Notes: generated by a model from the letters alone, not told the origin. Shown: positions 34,201-43,875, numbered from the stretch's first letter. The stretch: DNA of 64,000 bases from JADLHS01 sp020848635 (GCA_037044975.1 JBAOIL010000030.1:62001-126000); one strand, 5' to 3'. Numbers and translations are program-made.

Positions 34201-34638
34201 TTATTTCGTCTGGGCAAAGAGCATGAACAGCCGCGGGCCACGCGGAGTGGTCAGGGCATACTGTTGTTCTTGGGGGCCATGGGGGATGGCCAGACCGTCG
34301 CAGTTCTTGTCCTGGGCGGGCAGGCCATCCACGAGCAGCATGTAGTGATGCGTGCGGTGACCGGCGATTTCCGATAGGGTCGCTTCCCACGAGTCCCGCC
34401 CGCTGGCGCGTGCCAGCGGCACGCGTTGCCACTCGGTGAACGAGCCGATGATTTCCACCGTCTTCGGTTCGACCGTCTGGCCTGCAGGCAACTGCCAGCG
34501 GAAAACTTTGGCGTAGGTGGGTTTTCGCTCAGCGTCTTCGCGGAGGAGGGCGGGCGGCTTGGTCGTTGCTTCCCGGACCCGCGGGGTTGACGGAGCCTGA
34601 GCACCCCGCGGCGTTAAATCATTCAAACGATGCAACAT
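34201..34638 (-). CDS. Stand-alone CBM48 / AMPK-type glycogen-binding-like protein
   Basis: From the ATG at 34638 the protein has 145 residues. After a disordered N-terminus (APSTPRVREATTKPPALL) residues about 55-145 form a single early-set beta domain. KVFRWQLPAGQTVEPKTVEIIGSFTEWQ, SWEATLSEIAGHRTHHYMLLVDG and LTTPRGPRLFMLF match the pattern of CBM48 / AMP-kinase glycogen-binding modules (GSFTEW then W then YxLxVDG). No catalytic domain is attached. It could bind alpha-glucan or, as some bacterial relatives do, act as a protein-interaction domain. It lies just outside the IS right end, pointing toward it, and away from TolC. Confidence 0.65.
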   Translation of the reverse strand: MLHRLNDLTPRGAQAPSTPRVREATTKPPALLREDAERKPTYAKVFRWQLPAGQTVEPKTVEIIGSFTEWQRVPLARASGRDSWEATLSEIAGHRTHHYMLLVDGLPAQDKNCDGLAIPHGPQEQQYALTTPRGPRLFMLFAQTK

Positions 34639-34810
34639 AATCTGGTTTTCCAACCGGGCAAAATAGATGCGGGATTGGCCCAATGCAAATTTTTTGACGG
34701 GCCACCGAAATACGACGGAATTTTTTCGTTCTTGAGCTCATGGCCCGTTCTGGCGGTCGCAGCAAAGTGTTGAGTTGTGGCGGGGCTTGACCGCATAATG
34801 TTCCCGGAAA

Positions 34811-36211
34811 ATGTTTATGCACAGACATGCTTGCGGTTCGCGCTCTGCCATTGCCCGGAGGACCGGTTTGCCCATGACGGCTTTGTTGGTGATGGTATTT
34901 ACCGCCGCAGCGGGTGATAACCTCAACTCCAGTCCGCGAGATTGGAGCAAACGTCAACTTGCGCTGGCGGAAGCACTCGATCTGGCGCTGCAGCAGAACG
35001 GTGCCATTCTCAAAGGCAAGAATGATCTCGAAGCGGCGTACGGCATTGTGGTGCAGACGCGCGCCATCGCTTTGCCGAAGGTTAGAATCGGGGGCCAGTT
35101 TCAAGCCATTGCGGAGAACGCAGTGGATACGCCGGCGGGTAGCACCATCTCGTTCGGCACCGACAAGAATTGGACGACGGAGATTCGCCTCGTGCAATCC
35201 ATCTACGAAGGCGGGCGCATCAACTCGGCGCTCCGTTCAGCGAAACTGACCCAGGAGCAGGCGTTGCTTCAATATCAGGCCGTGGTGGCGGACACTTTGC
35301 TGGCGGTGCGGGTTAATTACTACGATATCCTGCTCGCCGCGCAACAGATCGTGGTGCGCGAAGCCTCGGTCAATTTGCTGCAGCGCGAGTTGGACGACCA
35401 GCAACGCCGCTTTGATGCCGGCACGGTGCCCCGTTTCAACGTGCTGCGCGCGGAAGTCGCCGTGGCCAATGCCCGCCCACAATTGATCCGTGCCCGCAAT
35501 GCGGAGCGGGTGGCCAAGAATAAACTCGTGGACTTGCTCGGTTACAATCTCCCGCGTTCCGTGGGGGAGGATGTGCCCGTGCAGTTGACCGACAAACTTG
35601 ATGCGGCCCCGTACGAAATTGATCTTTCCGTTGCCATTGGTCAGGCATTGGAAAAGCGTCCGGAACTCGGCGCGTTGCGCAAGGCCGAGGCGTTACGGGC
35701 CGAGGGCATTGTGAATGCCAGTGCCGGTTACAAGCCCAGCGTTCAAGTGTTCGGCGGCTATGGGGACCGCAATTCCTCCTTCAGCTCGGACCTGACCACG
35801 GAACGACACGGCTGGTTGGCGGGCGCCCAGTTGACCTGGGATGTATTTGACGGTCTGCTAACCCGCGGTAAAGTCATGGAGGCCAAGGCCGTTCATTCGA
35901 AGTCCCAGACCGAGCTTGCCGACACTACCCGCCGGATTGAACTTGAAGTGCGCACGGCCTATTCGGATTTCATCGAGGCCCGCGAGGTGTTGGAGTCGCA
36001 AAAGAAAGTTCAGGAACAGGCTGAGGAATCGTTGCGGTTGGCCAAGGCCCGAACCGACGCTGGCACTGGCACCCAACTCGACGTGCTCGATGCGGAAACC
36101 GCTCTCACCGAGGCGCGCACAACCCAATCCCTGGCACTGCGTGATTATGCCGTCGCGGTGGCCCGGCTTGAGCGTGCCATGGGCGCGATGGCTGCTGCTC
36201 CGGCTCAGTAA
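34811..36211 (+). CDS. TolC-family outer membrane efflux protein
   Basis: The 466-residue protein has an N-terminal signal (LPMTALLVMVFTAAAGD after a basic region). It shows the two-fold TolC repeat. LALAEALDLALQQNGAI starts the first half, RLVQSIYEGGRINSAL and WDVFDGLLTRGKVMEAKA are the paired beta-barrel strand segments, and long coiled helices (VNLLQRELDDQQRRFDAGTV, AKARTDAGTGTQLDVLDAE) form the periplasmic tunnel. Such trimers provide the outer-membrane exit for RND, ABC or MFS pumps. No membrane-fusion protein or pump gene is adjacent, so its partners are elsewhere. The cell is therefore double-membraned. Confidence 0.93.
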   Translation: MFMHRHACGSRSAIARRTGLPMTALLVMVFTAAAGDNLNSSPRDWSKRQLALAEALDLALQQNGAILKGKNDLEAAYGIVVQTRAIALPKVRIGGQFQAIAENAVDTPAGSTISFGTDKNWTTEIRLVQSIYEGGRINSALRSAKLTQEQALLQYQAVVADTLLAVRVNYYDILLAAQQIVVREASVNLLQRELDDQQRRFDAGTVPRFNVLRAEVAVANARPQLIRARNAERVAKNKLVDLLGYNLPRSVGEDVPVQLTDKLDAAPYEIDLSVAIGQALEKRPELGALRKAEALRAEGIVNASAGYKPSVQVFGGYGDRNSSFSSDLTTERHGWLAGAQLTWDVFDGLLTRGKVMEAKAVHSKSQTELADTTRRIELEVRTAYSDFIEAREVLESQKKVQEQAEESLRLAKARTDAGTGTQLDVLDAETALTEARTTQSLALRDYAVAVARLERAMGAMAAAPAQ

Positions 36212-36294
36212 GCAACGCGCGCGATGTGACCACGGTGCGACGAGATCGCCCGAATATGCTCTCAGCCTTCCTCCCGTTGCCTTAGAATCCCCAC

Positions 36295-37324
36295 ATGAAA
36301 GCTATTCAGCTTATCACTTGCGGCACGCCCGGTAAATTCGAGTTGCGCGAATTGCCCGAGCCGCAACCCGGATCGGGAGAAGTAATCGTCGAGGTCAAAG
36401 CTTGCGGACTGAATCACCTCGATCTCTGGCTCGAAAGCGGCGGACTGCCGATGCCGGTTCCCCTGCCGCGGACGCCCGGCTGTGAGGTGGCGGGGGTTGT
36501 ATGCGCCGTTGGCGCCGGAGTGGGGGAATGGAAACTCGGCGATGCCGTTGCGGTGCAGTCCAACCTGTTCTGTGGCGAGTGCGAATTCTGTCAGCGGGGC
36601 GATGAATCCCTCTGTCTGCGCGGCGAATTGCTCGGGATTGGGCGCGACGGCGGGTTTGCCGATAGAGTGATGGTGCCGGCACGGGTGCTTTTGCGCCTGC
36701 CCGCCGGGGTAGATTTCGCCACCTCCGCCGCGCTCACCCTCGCGGGCAGCACCGCCATGCACATGCTCACCAATCGGGCGCAGATTCGTGCCGGCGACTG
36801 GGTGCTGGCCATTGGTGGTGCGAGCGGCGTTGGCTCGGCGGCGATTCAGATTGCCAAACAACTCGGGGCGCGGGTTATCAGCACCGGTTCGACGGAAGCA
36901 AAGCGGAGGCTCGCGAAGGACCTTGGTGCGGAATTTGTGGTGGACGTCACCCAGACCCATTGGCCCGTTGAAGTCCGCAAGCTCACGAACAAGCGCGGCG
37001 TGGATGTGATCGTCGAGCACGTCGGCGGCGACGTGTTGCCAAAATGTTTCGATTGTCTGGCGCGCGGCGGAACGATTGTCACCTGTGGCGCGCACGGCGG
37101 GGCGCGACGTGGCGCTCAACCTCTGGCCAATTTTCGTAAAGGAACAGCGGCTCATCGGAAGCTACGGGCGCAACCGGGCGGATTTTCGTGCCACCCTCGA
37201 CTGGGCGGCGGCTGGAAAACTCAAACCCGTGATAGATGCGTGCTTCCCGCTCGACCAAACCCCCGCCGCCTTCGTCAAGCTTCGTTCGCGAACGGTGCTG
37301 GGCAAAGTATTGATCAAACCGTGA
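36295..37324 (+). pseudogene. Zinc-dependent alcohol dehydrogenase / quinone oxidoreductase family (MDR), frameshifted
   Basis: The frame from ATG 36295 has the medium-chain dehydrogenase pattern: Cys37 (KACGLNHLD) for catalytic zinc, structural-zinc cysteines 93, 96, 99 and 107 (FCGECEFCQRGDESLC), and the NAD(P) loop GGASGVGSAAIQIAKQLGA. At about 37090 the frame shifts. The proper continuation DVALNLWPIFVKEQRLIGSYGR to LGKVLIKP lies in another frame and ends at 37324. A single extra base in GCGCGCAC explains it. The usual catalytic GHE is GCE here (Cys63), a noteworthy change. Substrate unknown. TolC upstream and the membrane protein downstream give no clue. Confidence 0.8.
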
Positions 37325-37441
37325 TGGCAACGCCGAGCACTGCCTTGGCGCGGACGAATTGCCTGCAGTTGGCCGAGCGGAACAGGCCGGCGCTTCCACT
37401 TTGCACTTGCCAACCTGCGCTTTGCGATGCAAAGACACTGC

Positions 37442-38104
37442 ATGGAAACGAACTGGGCGGCGGAACATCTGCAAATCATCCGCACCTTGATGGAGCGCTC
37501 CGCGCTTTACCGCCGTGCGCTCGCGCCGATCATGATCTTCGCCGGATTGATTGGCATTGGCGCCGCCGTTGCGGGTGCGGTTCTTGGCATCAAGACCCAA
37601 ACTGAATTTACTGGTTATTGGATGAGCGTGGCGCTGGCGGGCGTGGCGGGCGCATTTTTGCTCGTGCGCCGACAGGCGCTCAAGAACAATGAACCGTTCT
37701 GGTCGCCACCTGCCCGGCGCGTTGCCCAAGCGTTGTTACCTCCGCTCACGGCTGGTTTGTTGTTGGGGGTGCTGGTTTTTATTGTGTGGTCGCGACCAGC
37801 GGTGGTTACGCCACCCAATGACATGCGGGACGACGCCGGCGATTTGCTTTGGTTGCCGGCATTGTGGGCCGTGTTCTATGGGTGCGCGTTGCACGCCGCC
37901 GGATTCTTCACGTTGCGTGGGTTAAGGTTGTTTGGCTGGCTTTTCATAGCTGCCGGCAATTTGATCCTGCTGTTCCTGTTTATCCCCCGGGAGTTCCCGG
38001 AGCTTGCGTGGCAAAACAGTCACTACCTGATGGGCTTTCTTTTTGGTTTCCTCCAGTTGGCTTATGGCGTTTACCTCTACGTGACCGAGAAACGTGATCT
38101 GTGA
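37442..38104 (+). CDS. Six-helix inner membrane protein, coupled to a winged-helix regulator
   Basis: This 220-residue protein (ATG 37442, METNWAAEHLQIIRTLMERS) has an N-terminal amphipathic helix and then about six hydrophobic segments, including IMIFAGLIGIGAAVAGAVLG, WMSVALAGVAGAFLLV and GLLLGVLVFIVW. The final YLMGFLFGFLQLAYGVYLYVT is typical of a family of uncharacterised membrane proteins that I have seen next to a small transcriptional regulator. The stop overlaps the next start (GTGA), so the two are translationally coupled. A sensor, transporter or immunity-like role cannot be told apart. Confidence 0.7.
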   Translation: METNWAAEHLQIIRTLMERSALYRRALAPIMIFAGLIGIGAAVAGAVLGIKTQTEFTGYWMSVALAGVAGAFLLVRRQALKNNEPFWSPPARRVAQALLPPLTAGLLLGVLVFIVWSRPAVVTPPNDMRDDAGDLLWLPALWAVFYGCALHAAGFFTLRGLRLFGWLFIAAGNLILLFLFIPREFPELAWQNSHYLMGFLFGFLQLAYGVYLYVTEKRDL

Positions 38105-38410
38105 ACCCCGAACCCTTTCTTCAGCTCGACCGGGTCATTCACGAGAAGGGGCGGCTGGCCATCATGTCCATGCTCGCCGCCACGCCGGAGCTCTCCTTTA
38201 CCGAGTTGCGTGACACCTTGGCTATGACGGACGGCAATCTCGTCTCGCACATGCGCACGTTGCAGGAGGCCGGCTATGTGGCGACCAGCAAGTCCATCGC
38301 GAACAACCGCCCGCTCACGACTGTGTTCCTTGACGGCGGCAGGTAAGAAAGCTTTCGCAGATTACATCAATCTGCTGGAGCAAATCCTCGCGCAAACCCG
38401 GCGCATGTAA
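38101..38410 (+). pseudogene. Winged-helix transcriptional regulator, frameshifted near the end
   Basis: GTG 38101 opens NPEPFLQLDRVIHEKGRLAI, a winged-helix domain with recognition region ELSFTELRDTLAMTDGNLVSH and the wing YVATSKSIANNRPLTTVFL. The frame stops at 38346. With one base removed near 38331 it reads LTAAGKKAFADYINLLEQIL and ends at 38410, the normal C-terminal helix of this MarR/ArsR-like family. The overlap with the membrane protein suggests it controls that gene or senses through it. Probably about 102 residues and functional if the indel is an error. Confidence 0.75.
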
Positions 38411-38421
38411 ACGGCGCCGGT

Positions 38422-39473
38422 TCAGGCAATGACCGGTGCTGTCACGCGATTCACCCGCAGTCCTATCGTTTCGTGAGCCGACTGGAAGGAAAGAATTCCC
38501 TGCTGGGCGGTCACGCCGGAGTAAGGATCATTCGTCGTCAGAAGATTTCCGTCCACGTCGAGAAAATCGCACAACTCGGCCAGATGCGCGGCGGCGCTGA
38601 TCAGGACACTCGTCTCGATCATGCAGCCGATCATTGTTTTCAACCCGCTGGCGCGGGCGGCTTTCAAGGCTTCGTACCCGGCGCTCACGCCCCCGGTCTT
38701 GACCAGCTTTACGTTCACGCCGTGAAAACATTCTGCGCAGTGCGCCGTGTCCCGTCGCCGAATGATAGGATTCGTCCGCCAGTAATGGCAGCGGTGAGCG
38801 TTCCTTGAGCCAGACCAGATCGCGCGGGTGGGTGGTTTGCGGCATCGGCTGTTCAATAAACTGGATGTGGCCGTCGCGGGCAAGCCACTCGATTCGTTCC
38901 AGCGCCTGCTCCTTGGTCTGCCAGCCCTCGTTGGCATCCACGCGAATGGGTTTGGTGGGCGCGACTTCGCGGAGCGCGGTCAGGATGGCCTTTTCGTCCG
39001 GCACGCCAACCTTGAGCTTCAACACCGGATAATCCCTGGCGGCGAGCACTTTCTTCCGGATGATTTCCGGTCGGTCAATGCCGATGCTGAAGGAAGTGAC
39101 GTGATGCTGCTCGCGAAAACCGAGACCGAAGAAGTCATAGACCGGCTGGCGCGCTTGCCGGGCCGCCCCGTCCACCAGCGCCAGGTTCAGGGCGCACTTG
39201 GCTGCCAGGTCGCCTGGTGAAAGCGTGTTCAGATAATCCATGCTGCCCGGTACGTCGGCGAAGGAAAGCCGGTCGGGCATCCACCCGGCGAAAGAATTCC
39301 TCCACCGAAGCCGCCGATTCATGATAGCGCGTGATGGGCGCCGCCTCACCGATGCCCGCGATCCCGTTCTGGATCATTTGCACCAACACCACGTCCACGA
39401 CGTCACTGCTGCCCCGGGCAATGGTCCAAGTATTGGCTAGCCGCAAATGTTCCCGCCAGAAGTTAAGTTTCAC
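38422..39473 (-). pseudogene. Dipeptide epimerase (enolase superfamily), two frameshifts
   Basis: Three minus-strand frames form one enolase-superfamily protein. It starts at GTG 39473 (KLNFWREHLRLANTWTIARG), shifts at about 39291 (extra base in AAA/TTT), and shifts again at about 38751 (CCC/GGG). Conserved pieces appear in order: GIGEAAPITRYH, LKLKVGVPD with the catalytic Lys pair, RVDANEGW, FIEQPMP, LLADES as metal ligands, then KLVKTGGVSAG with the second catalytic Lys. These fit L-Ala-D/L-Glu or related dipeptide epimerases used in peptidoglycan peptide recycling. The gene lies between the regulator and the U32 peptidase. Real length about 350 residues. Confidence 0.8.
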
Positions 39474-40221
39474 CGCCAACACAGAACTGAAAATCACCGC
39501 CGAAAGCAATGCGGATGTGAGGCGGCGTCAGCCCGCCATCTGCCCGCGGGTGACCCCGAGTTGGTTGGCGAGCTTCAATTCCCGCCACAATTGCGTCCCG
39601 CTGATTTCGCCGCGCAACAACTGCCGGTACCTCGCAATGGTCTGGGCTACCTGCTCCGGGGTTTCATTGAGAAACTCGACCCGGAAGCTGTCGGACGCCC
39701 AGCGCCAGCATTCGCGGCACATATTCCGCGCCGGTTTGCGCGAGCGAGTTGAATACCGTGTTGCGGCAGCCCACGTCGGCCTTGAGCGGATGCTCGGCGC
39801 CCACGCGGTCGCGCAGTTTTACTTCATGCACGTCACACGGACGGCCGCAGTTCGTGTAGTCCGTGCCCTGGGAAAGAAACGCGCAGAACACGCAATGCTC
39901 CATGTGAAACATCGGCATGTGCTGGTGGATTGTGATCTCAAACCACTCGGGTGGAGCGCCGGTCAACAAGGATTCGAGTTGCAGAAAATTCAGATCGTAA
40001 CTTGCAGTCACGCGTTCCAAGGCGAACTGATTCTTAAAGTATTCCGCGGCGAACCGGTTGGCCACGTTCAGCGAGAAATCACCCACCCGCCGGTCGTGGG
40101 CGAAAAACTTCAGGTGATCGTAGTTGCGGACGAGATATCCATCGGCCTTGGCGGAGCGCACCTGGTTGAGCGTCCATTCCTCGCCCGTCTTGAAAATGCG
40201 CGGCGGAGCGACCCAGATGGA

Positions 40222-40257
40222 GGGTTGAGCGGTTGAGGGTTGGATGTTGAACGTTAC
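40222..40257. repeat. Heptamer array inside the U32 gene (C-terminal part)
   Basis: GGGTTGA-GCGGTTGA-GGGTTGG-ATGTTGA-ACGTTAC, period seven with one 8-mer. On the coding strand it encodes FNIQPSTAQPS, which looks foreign to the surrounding domain. It lies a few bases from the frameshift near 40264. Confidence 0.65.
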
Positions 40258-40391
40258 ATCCGCGCGCAGTGTGAAACATCGTGACCGCCTCGCGATATTT
40301 CTTTGGGTTCTCGAAATCGCAATACACCGTCTGCGTACCGCACTGCAGCGCGGCTTCAAGCTGTGCGAGATTGCGCACGAGGACGATCAAG

Positions 40392-40419
40392 TGCGGAGTG
40401 CGGAGCGCCGAGTGCGGAG
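40392..40419. repeat. Heptamer array inside the U32 gene (middle)
   Basis: TGCGGAG-TGCGGAG-CGCCGAG-TGCGGAG, four units of seven bases. On the coding strand it encodes the peptide TPHSALRTPH between ordinary sequence, an insertion relative to what the fold needs. Confidence 0.75.
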
Positions 40420-41618
40420 TTTCTACCGGTGGTGGGCTGGCTTGAATTCCGCCCTTCGCATTCCGCCCTCCGAGTGCGTTCAGTTGCCATCGCTTTGGTT
40501 GTGCCCGTTGATGTTCCAGCTCCAACACTGCCTCGCGCCGCAGGCGATTCAACTCGCTCACGGGCAGCATGGTGGCGCCGGTGACATGGTTCACCAACTC
40601 GCCGAGCGTGAACGGGGTGCCGCCGAGCCGGCCCAGTTGATCGCGTAACTTCTCAGTCGTGAGCGGCTGCTTTTCTGCGAGCGCCAGCGTCATTGTGGAT
40701 TCCAGCCTTGTCGTGTGGCCGAGCTCGTCGCGCACCAGCAAGGTCAGCGGCTTGCCGATGCCGCCGTGAATTTCAAAATGAATGGGTCGCTGGAACTTTG
40801 GCGTCTCACCCGCAAAACTCTGGCGCAACCGCCGGTCCAGTTCCGGGTCACTGGTCTTCCACAATTTGTCGCCCGCCTGGACGCGGTTGAAATCAATGTC
40901 CCCATCACCAAAGCGAAGGGTTGCGGTCCCAGGCCTGGACGGCTGTCCGCTGACTTCATAAACCCGCCCGCCTTCTTCCGGTGCTTCCGGCCTGCCCGCA
41001 TCAAACACCACGCCGTCGCCGGGCTTGAGCGGGGCTTCGAGCTTCAGGACGACGCCATCGCGGAGCACCCGGGCAACCTCGCCAAGATAAACGCCGCGCT
41101 TCTTGCCGAAACGCGCATGAACGAGTTGTTGATTATTCGTCCCGCCGAACCAGCCTGTCGAAAGGCCACGGGAAAAGGCCATCTCCAGGTCGTAACGGTC
41201 TTGCGATCCGTGGTCGCCGACGCGAGGGGGCGCATTCCTTTCCTCGGGGAACGCAGTTTGCGTCGCCTGACCCTGGCCGCAGCCCAATTGATTGAGCGCT
41301 TTCCGGTAAATGCGGGTAATGTTGGCGACGTATTCGGGCGACTTGAGCCGGCCCTCAATTTTCAACGATGCCACCCCCGCACGGACGAGTTCCGGCAACA
41401 CGTCCAACCCCGCGAGGTCTTGCGGACTGAGGAGATACTTCCGGTCGCCGAGCGGAACGGATTTTCCGTCGGCAATCAATTCGTAGGGCATCCGGCAGGC
41501 TTGGGCGCATTCGCCCCGGTTGGCGGAGCGTCCGCCCAAGGCTTCGCTGGTGAGACATTGGCCCGAGTAGGCGACGCACAAGCGCGCCATGGACGAATAC
41601 TTCCAGGGGCAAAGAGGA

Positions 41619-41646
41619 AGTGTTCAGGGGGCAGGGTTCAGTCTTT
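41619..41646. repeat. Heptamer array inside the U32 gene (N-terminal part)
   Basis: AGTGTTC-AGGGGGC-AGGGTTC-AGTCTTT, four imperfect 7-mers. The coding strand gives KTEPCPLNTSSL just before the conserved EVFVHGAL motif. It lies 40 bases from the frameshift near 41579. Confidence 0.65.
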
Positions 41647-42184
41647 GGTGGGGAGCTGTCCGATGGTTGAATACTTCTGATCTTCTCAATTTCCTTGATC
41701 GAACATTCCCGCGCCAGCACCACGAGATTGCAGCCGAGATCGCGGGCGAAATCCACGCCGGCCGCGCTCGTGATGGTCATCTGCGTCGATGCATGAATCG
41801 GGAAGTCCGGGGACAGACGGCGGATGAGGCGGCAGATGCCCACGTCCTGCACAATGGCGGCGTCCACGCCGGCGGCGATGATGGCGCGCAGGTGTTCCTC
41901 GGCGGCGGCCAGTTCGTTTTCGAAAACCAGCGTGTTGAAGGTGACGTAACCCTTCACGCCGCGCCGATGCAGGAAGGCCATCAGCTGCGGCAGATCCGCA
42001 ACGGTGAAATTGTTCGCCCGCATCCGGGCGTTGAACTTTTCCAGGCCGAAATAGATCGCATCCGCGCCGTTCTCGATGGCGGCTTTGGCGCAGTCCCAAT
42101 CGCCGGCGGGGGCGAGCAACTCCGGCAGGCAATGCGCAGCGACGCTATTTTGGCGGCCTTCGATCGGCAGACTGAATCCGGTGT

Positions 42185-42811
42185 TCACTTAGGGGAGTTT
42201 TCTTTCGACCACACGCCAAACAACTTTTCCAACTCGTCTCGCTTAAGACCTAGTTGCACAAGGCGCTCAATTTGTTCTTGAGCAAATGCGGGCCAACGGG
42301 TTTCGTGAATGAACTGCTGCACAGAACCGTCGGCCATGACCACGTCCCGCGTTGGTTCTCCCCACGGCCGCCGAAAATGATCGCCGCCAGGTGTTGGATA
42401 AGCATCGAATGCCAGCGCGACACCGTCGTAAGCATTCGATTCGGCCAGTCCCTGAATGTAAATGCGAGAGCATTTCTCTTCGGGCACATTCAGTCCCTTT
42501 GCCAGACACTCCTTAAACATTCTGCCATCATCACCTGGAGCAGTGATAGTTCGAACATCAGGCGATACGCCAGCTGTCACAAGAAGCAACAATGCATCTC
42601 CAAAGCCGTTTGTGTGGTGCGGAAACTGACCGAAGTGGTCCATTGCATACTGTCGCAGATCAAGGCTCAGTCCCTTACTGCAATGCTCGTGCGCGTGAAA
42701 AATATTGAAATAGCCAACTGCCAACGGCCCGCCGATACAAGCCAGCAATAGGAAAACCAAGGCCGTGGTTACCCCAACCAGCCATCGTTTCTTGCGCGAC
42801 CACGTTTTCAT
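42185..42811 (-). CDS. Hypothetical membrane-anchored protein, pseudopilin-like C-terminus
   Basis: From the ATG at 42811 the protein has 208 residues (an ATG at 42907 would add 32). It starts KTWSRKKRWLVG and one transmembrane helix (VTTALVFLLLACIGGPLAVGYF). Its outer domain contains HCSKGLSLDLRQYAMDHFGQFPHHTNGFGDAL and RRPWGEPTRDVVMADGSVQQF. The ADGS-type ending recalls the H-X9-DG segment of prepilin-like proteins abundant in Verrucomicrobia and Planctomycetes, but there is no type IV prepilin cleavage motif. The stop overlaps the U32 start (GTGA). No named function. Confidence 0.6.
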   Translation of the reverse strand: MKTWSRKKRWLVGVTTALVFLLLACIGGPLAVGYFNIFHAHEHCSKGLSLDLRQYAMDHFGQFPHHTNGFGDALLLLVTAGVSPDVRTITAPGDDGRMFKECLAKGLNVPEEKCSRIYIQGLAESNAYDGVALAFDAYPTPGGDHFRRPWGEPTRDVVMADGSVQQFIHETRWPAFAQEQIERLVQLGLKRDELEKLFGVWSKENSPK

Positions 42812-42993
42812 GACAGAAGCCAGACTACCAGCAGGCACGAACGGAAACAAAACCTCTTTCCACCGCTTGTCGGAGACGACGTGAGGCGGCCTCTGACTTT
42901 TCGCCATCTCGAATTTGATCAGCGACTCGTTACCTCGTCTCCTACTTGAAGAAGGTCTTTGCCTCCATGCGCCTTTGCGTTTAACTCACTGGC

Positions 42994-43875
42994 ATGCGCG
43001 TTTTGATTGTGGGCTGTGGTTACGTCGGCCTGCCGCTCGGGGCGGAGTTGGTCAAGCAAGGCCATGCGGTCTTTGGTCTGCGGCGGTCGGGGGCGGACGA
43101 GTTGAAGGCGGCGGGCATCACGCCGTTACCAGCGGACATCACGCGGGCGGAATCGCTCGTCGGGCTGCCGCGCGATTTTGACTGGGTGGCCAACTGTGTG
43201 GCGTCGGGTGGGGGCGGGGTAGGGGCGTATCAGCAACTTTATCTGCAAGGGACGCGCAACTTGGTCGCGTGGCTGGGCGGTGCGGCGCTGAAGAAATTCG
43301 TGTATACGAGCAGCACCGGGGTGTACGGGCAGAATGATGGCACCCTCGTAACGGAAGCCAGCCCGACCGAACCGGAAACTGAAACCGCCAAGGTGCTGGT
43401 TGAGACGGAAAAGGCCTTGCTGGCTGCGGCGCGGGAGAAGAATTTTCCGGCAGTGATTCTGCGGGTGGCCGGGATTTACGGATCGGAGCGCGGTTACCTG
43501 CTGAAACAGTTTTTGCGGAACGAGGCGCGCATTGAGGGCCAGGGCGGGCGCGTGCTGAACATGATTCATCGCGACGACTTGGTCGGTAGCATCATTGCAG
43601 CACTCGAGTGCGGGCGGGCCGGGGAGATTTACAACGCAGTGGATAACGAACCGGTGAGCCAGCTCCAGTTTTTCGAGTGGCTGGCCGGGACGCTGGGCAA
43701 GGACCTGCCGCTCCCGGCGACGGCCGAGGAGGCGACCACACGTCGGCGCGGGTTGACGAACAAGAAAGTCTCCAACCGACGACTCAGGCTGGAACTGGGC
43801 TATCAGTTCAAGTATCCGGACTTTCGCAAGGGTTACACGGCGGAGATTCAGCGGTTGGACAAGCCAGTGGGTTGA
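42994..43875 (+). CDS. NAD-dependent epimerase/dehydratase family protein (extended SDR)
   Basis: The 293-residue protein starts MRVLIVGCGYVGLPLGAELV, a Rossmann nucleotide loop with G-x-G-x-x-G. VANCVASGGGG and KKFVYTSSTGVYGQ follow, with the catalytic Ser/Thr before the Tyr of YGQND. The usual YxxxK is altered: ETETAKVLVETEKALL lines up there without an obvious Tyr, as in atypical SDRs related to YeeZ/ActC. ILRVAGIYGSERGYL and MIHRDDLVGSIIAAL complete the fold. It probably binds NAD(P) and a nucleotide-sugar or similar ligand. It stands alone between two minus-strand genes. Confidence 0.85.
   Translation: MRVLIVGCGYVGLPLGAELVKQGHAVFGLRRSGADELKAAGITPLPADITRAESLVGLPRDFDWVANCVASGGGGVGAYQQLYLQGTRNLVAWLGGAALKKFVYTSSTGVYGQNDGTLVTEASPTEPETETAKVLVETEKALLAAAREKNFPAVILRVAGIYGSERGYLLKQFLRNEARIEGQGGRVLNMIHRDDLVGSIIAALECGRAGEIYNAVDNEPVSQLQFFEWLAGTLGKDLPLPATAEEATTRRRGLTNKKVSNRRLRLELGYQFKYPDFRKGYTAEIQRLDKPVG

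Larger units (their letters stand above)
39528..42188 (-). pseudogene. Peptidase U32 family protein with C-terminal DUF3656-like region, three frameshifts
   Basis: Four minus-strand frames join into one protein of about 885 residues starting at GTG 42188. PELLAPAGDWDCAKAAIENGADAIYFG is the U32 opening and HASTQMTI the barrel core. RGECAQACRMPYEL carries the conserved Cys group, and SLKIEGRLKSPEYV ends the catalytic region. The C-terminal part holds NCGRPCDVHEVKL and ends RVEFLNETPEQVAQTIARYRQ. Shifts lie near 41579, 40264 and 39699. U32 proteins of this length include E. coli RlhA (23S rRNA hydroxylation), so RNA modification is likely rather than proteolysis. Three heptamer arrays inside add odd peptides. 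Stop of the gene upstream overlaps the start (GTGA). Confidence 0.82.

Noticed and set aside
37325..37605. Long C-terminal extension of the zinc dehydrogenase in its first frame
   Set aside because: After about 37090 the first frame has no homology, whereas another frame gives the conserved C-terminus ending at 37324.
40715..41680. 321-codon plus-strand frame in the U32 gene
   Set aside because: Antisense to recognisable U32 motifs on the minus strand; no protein-like features.
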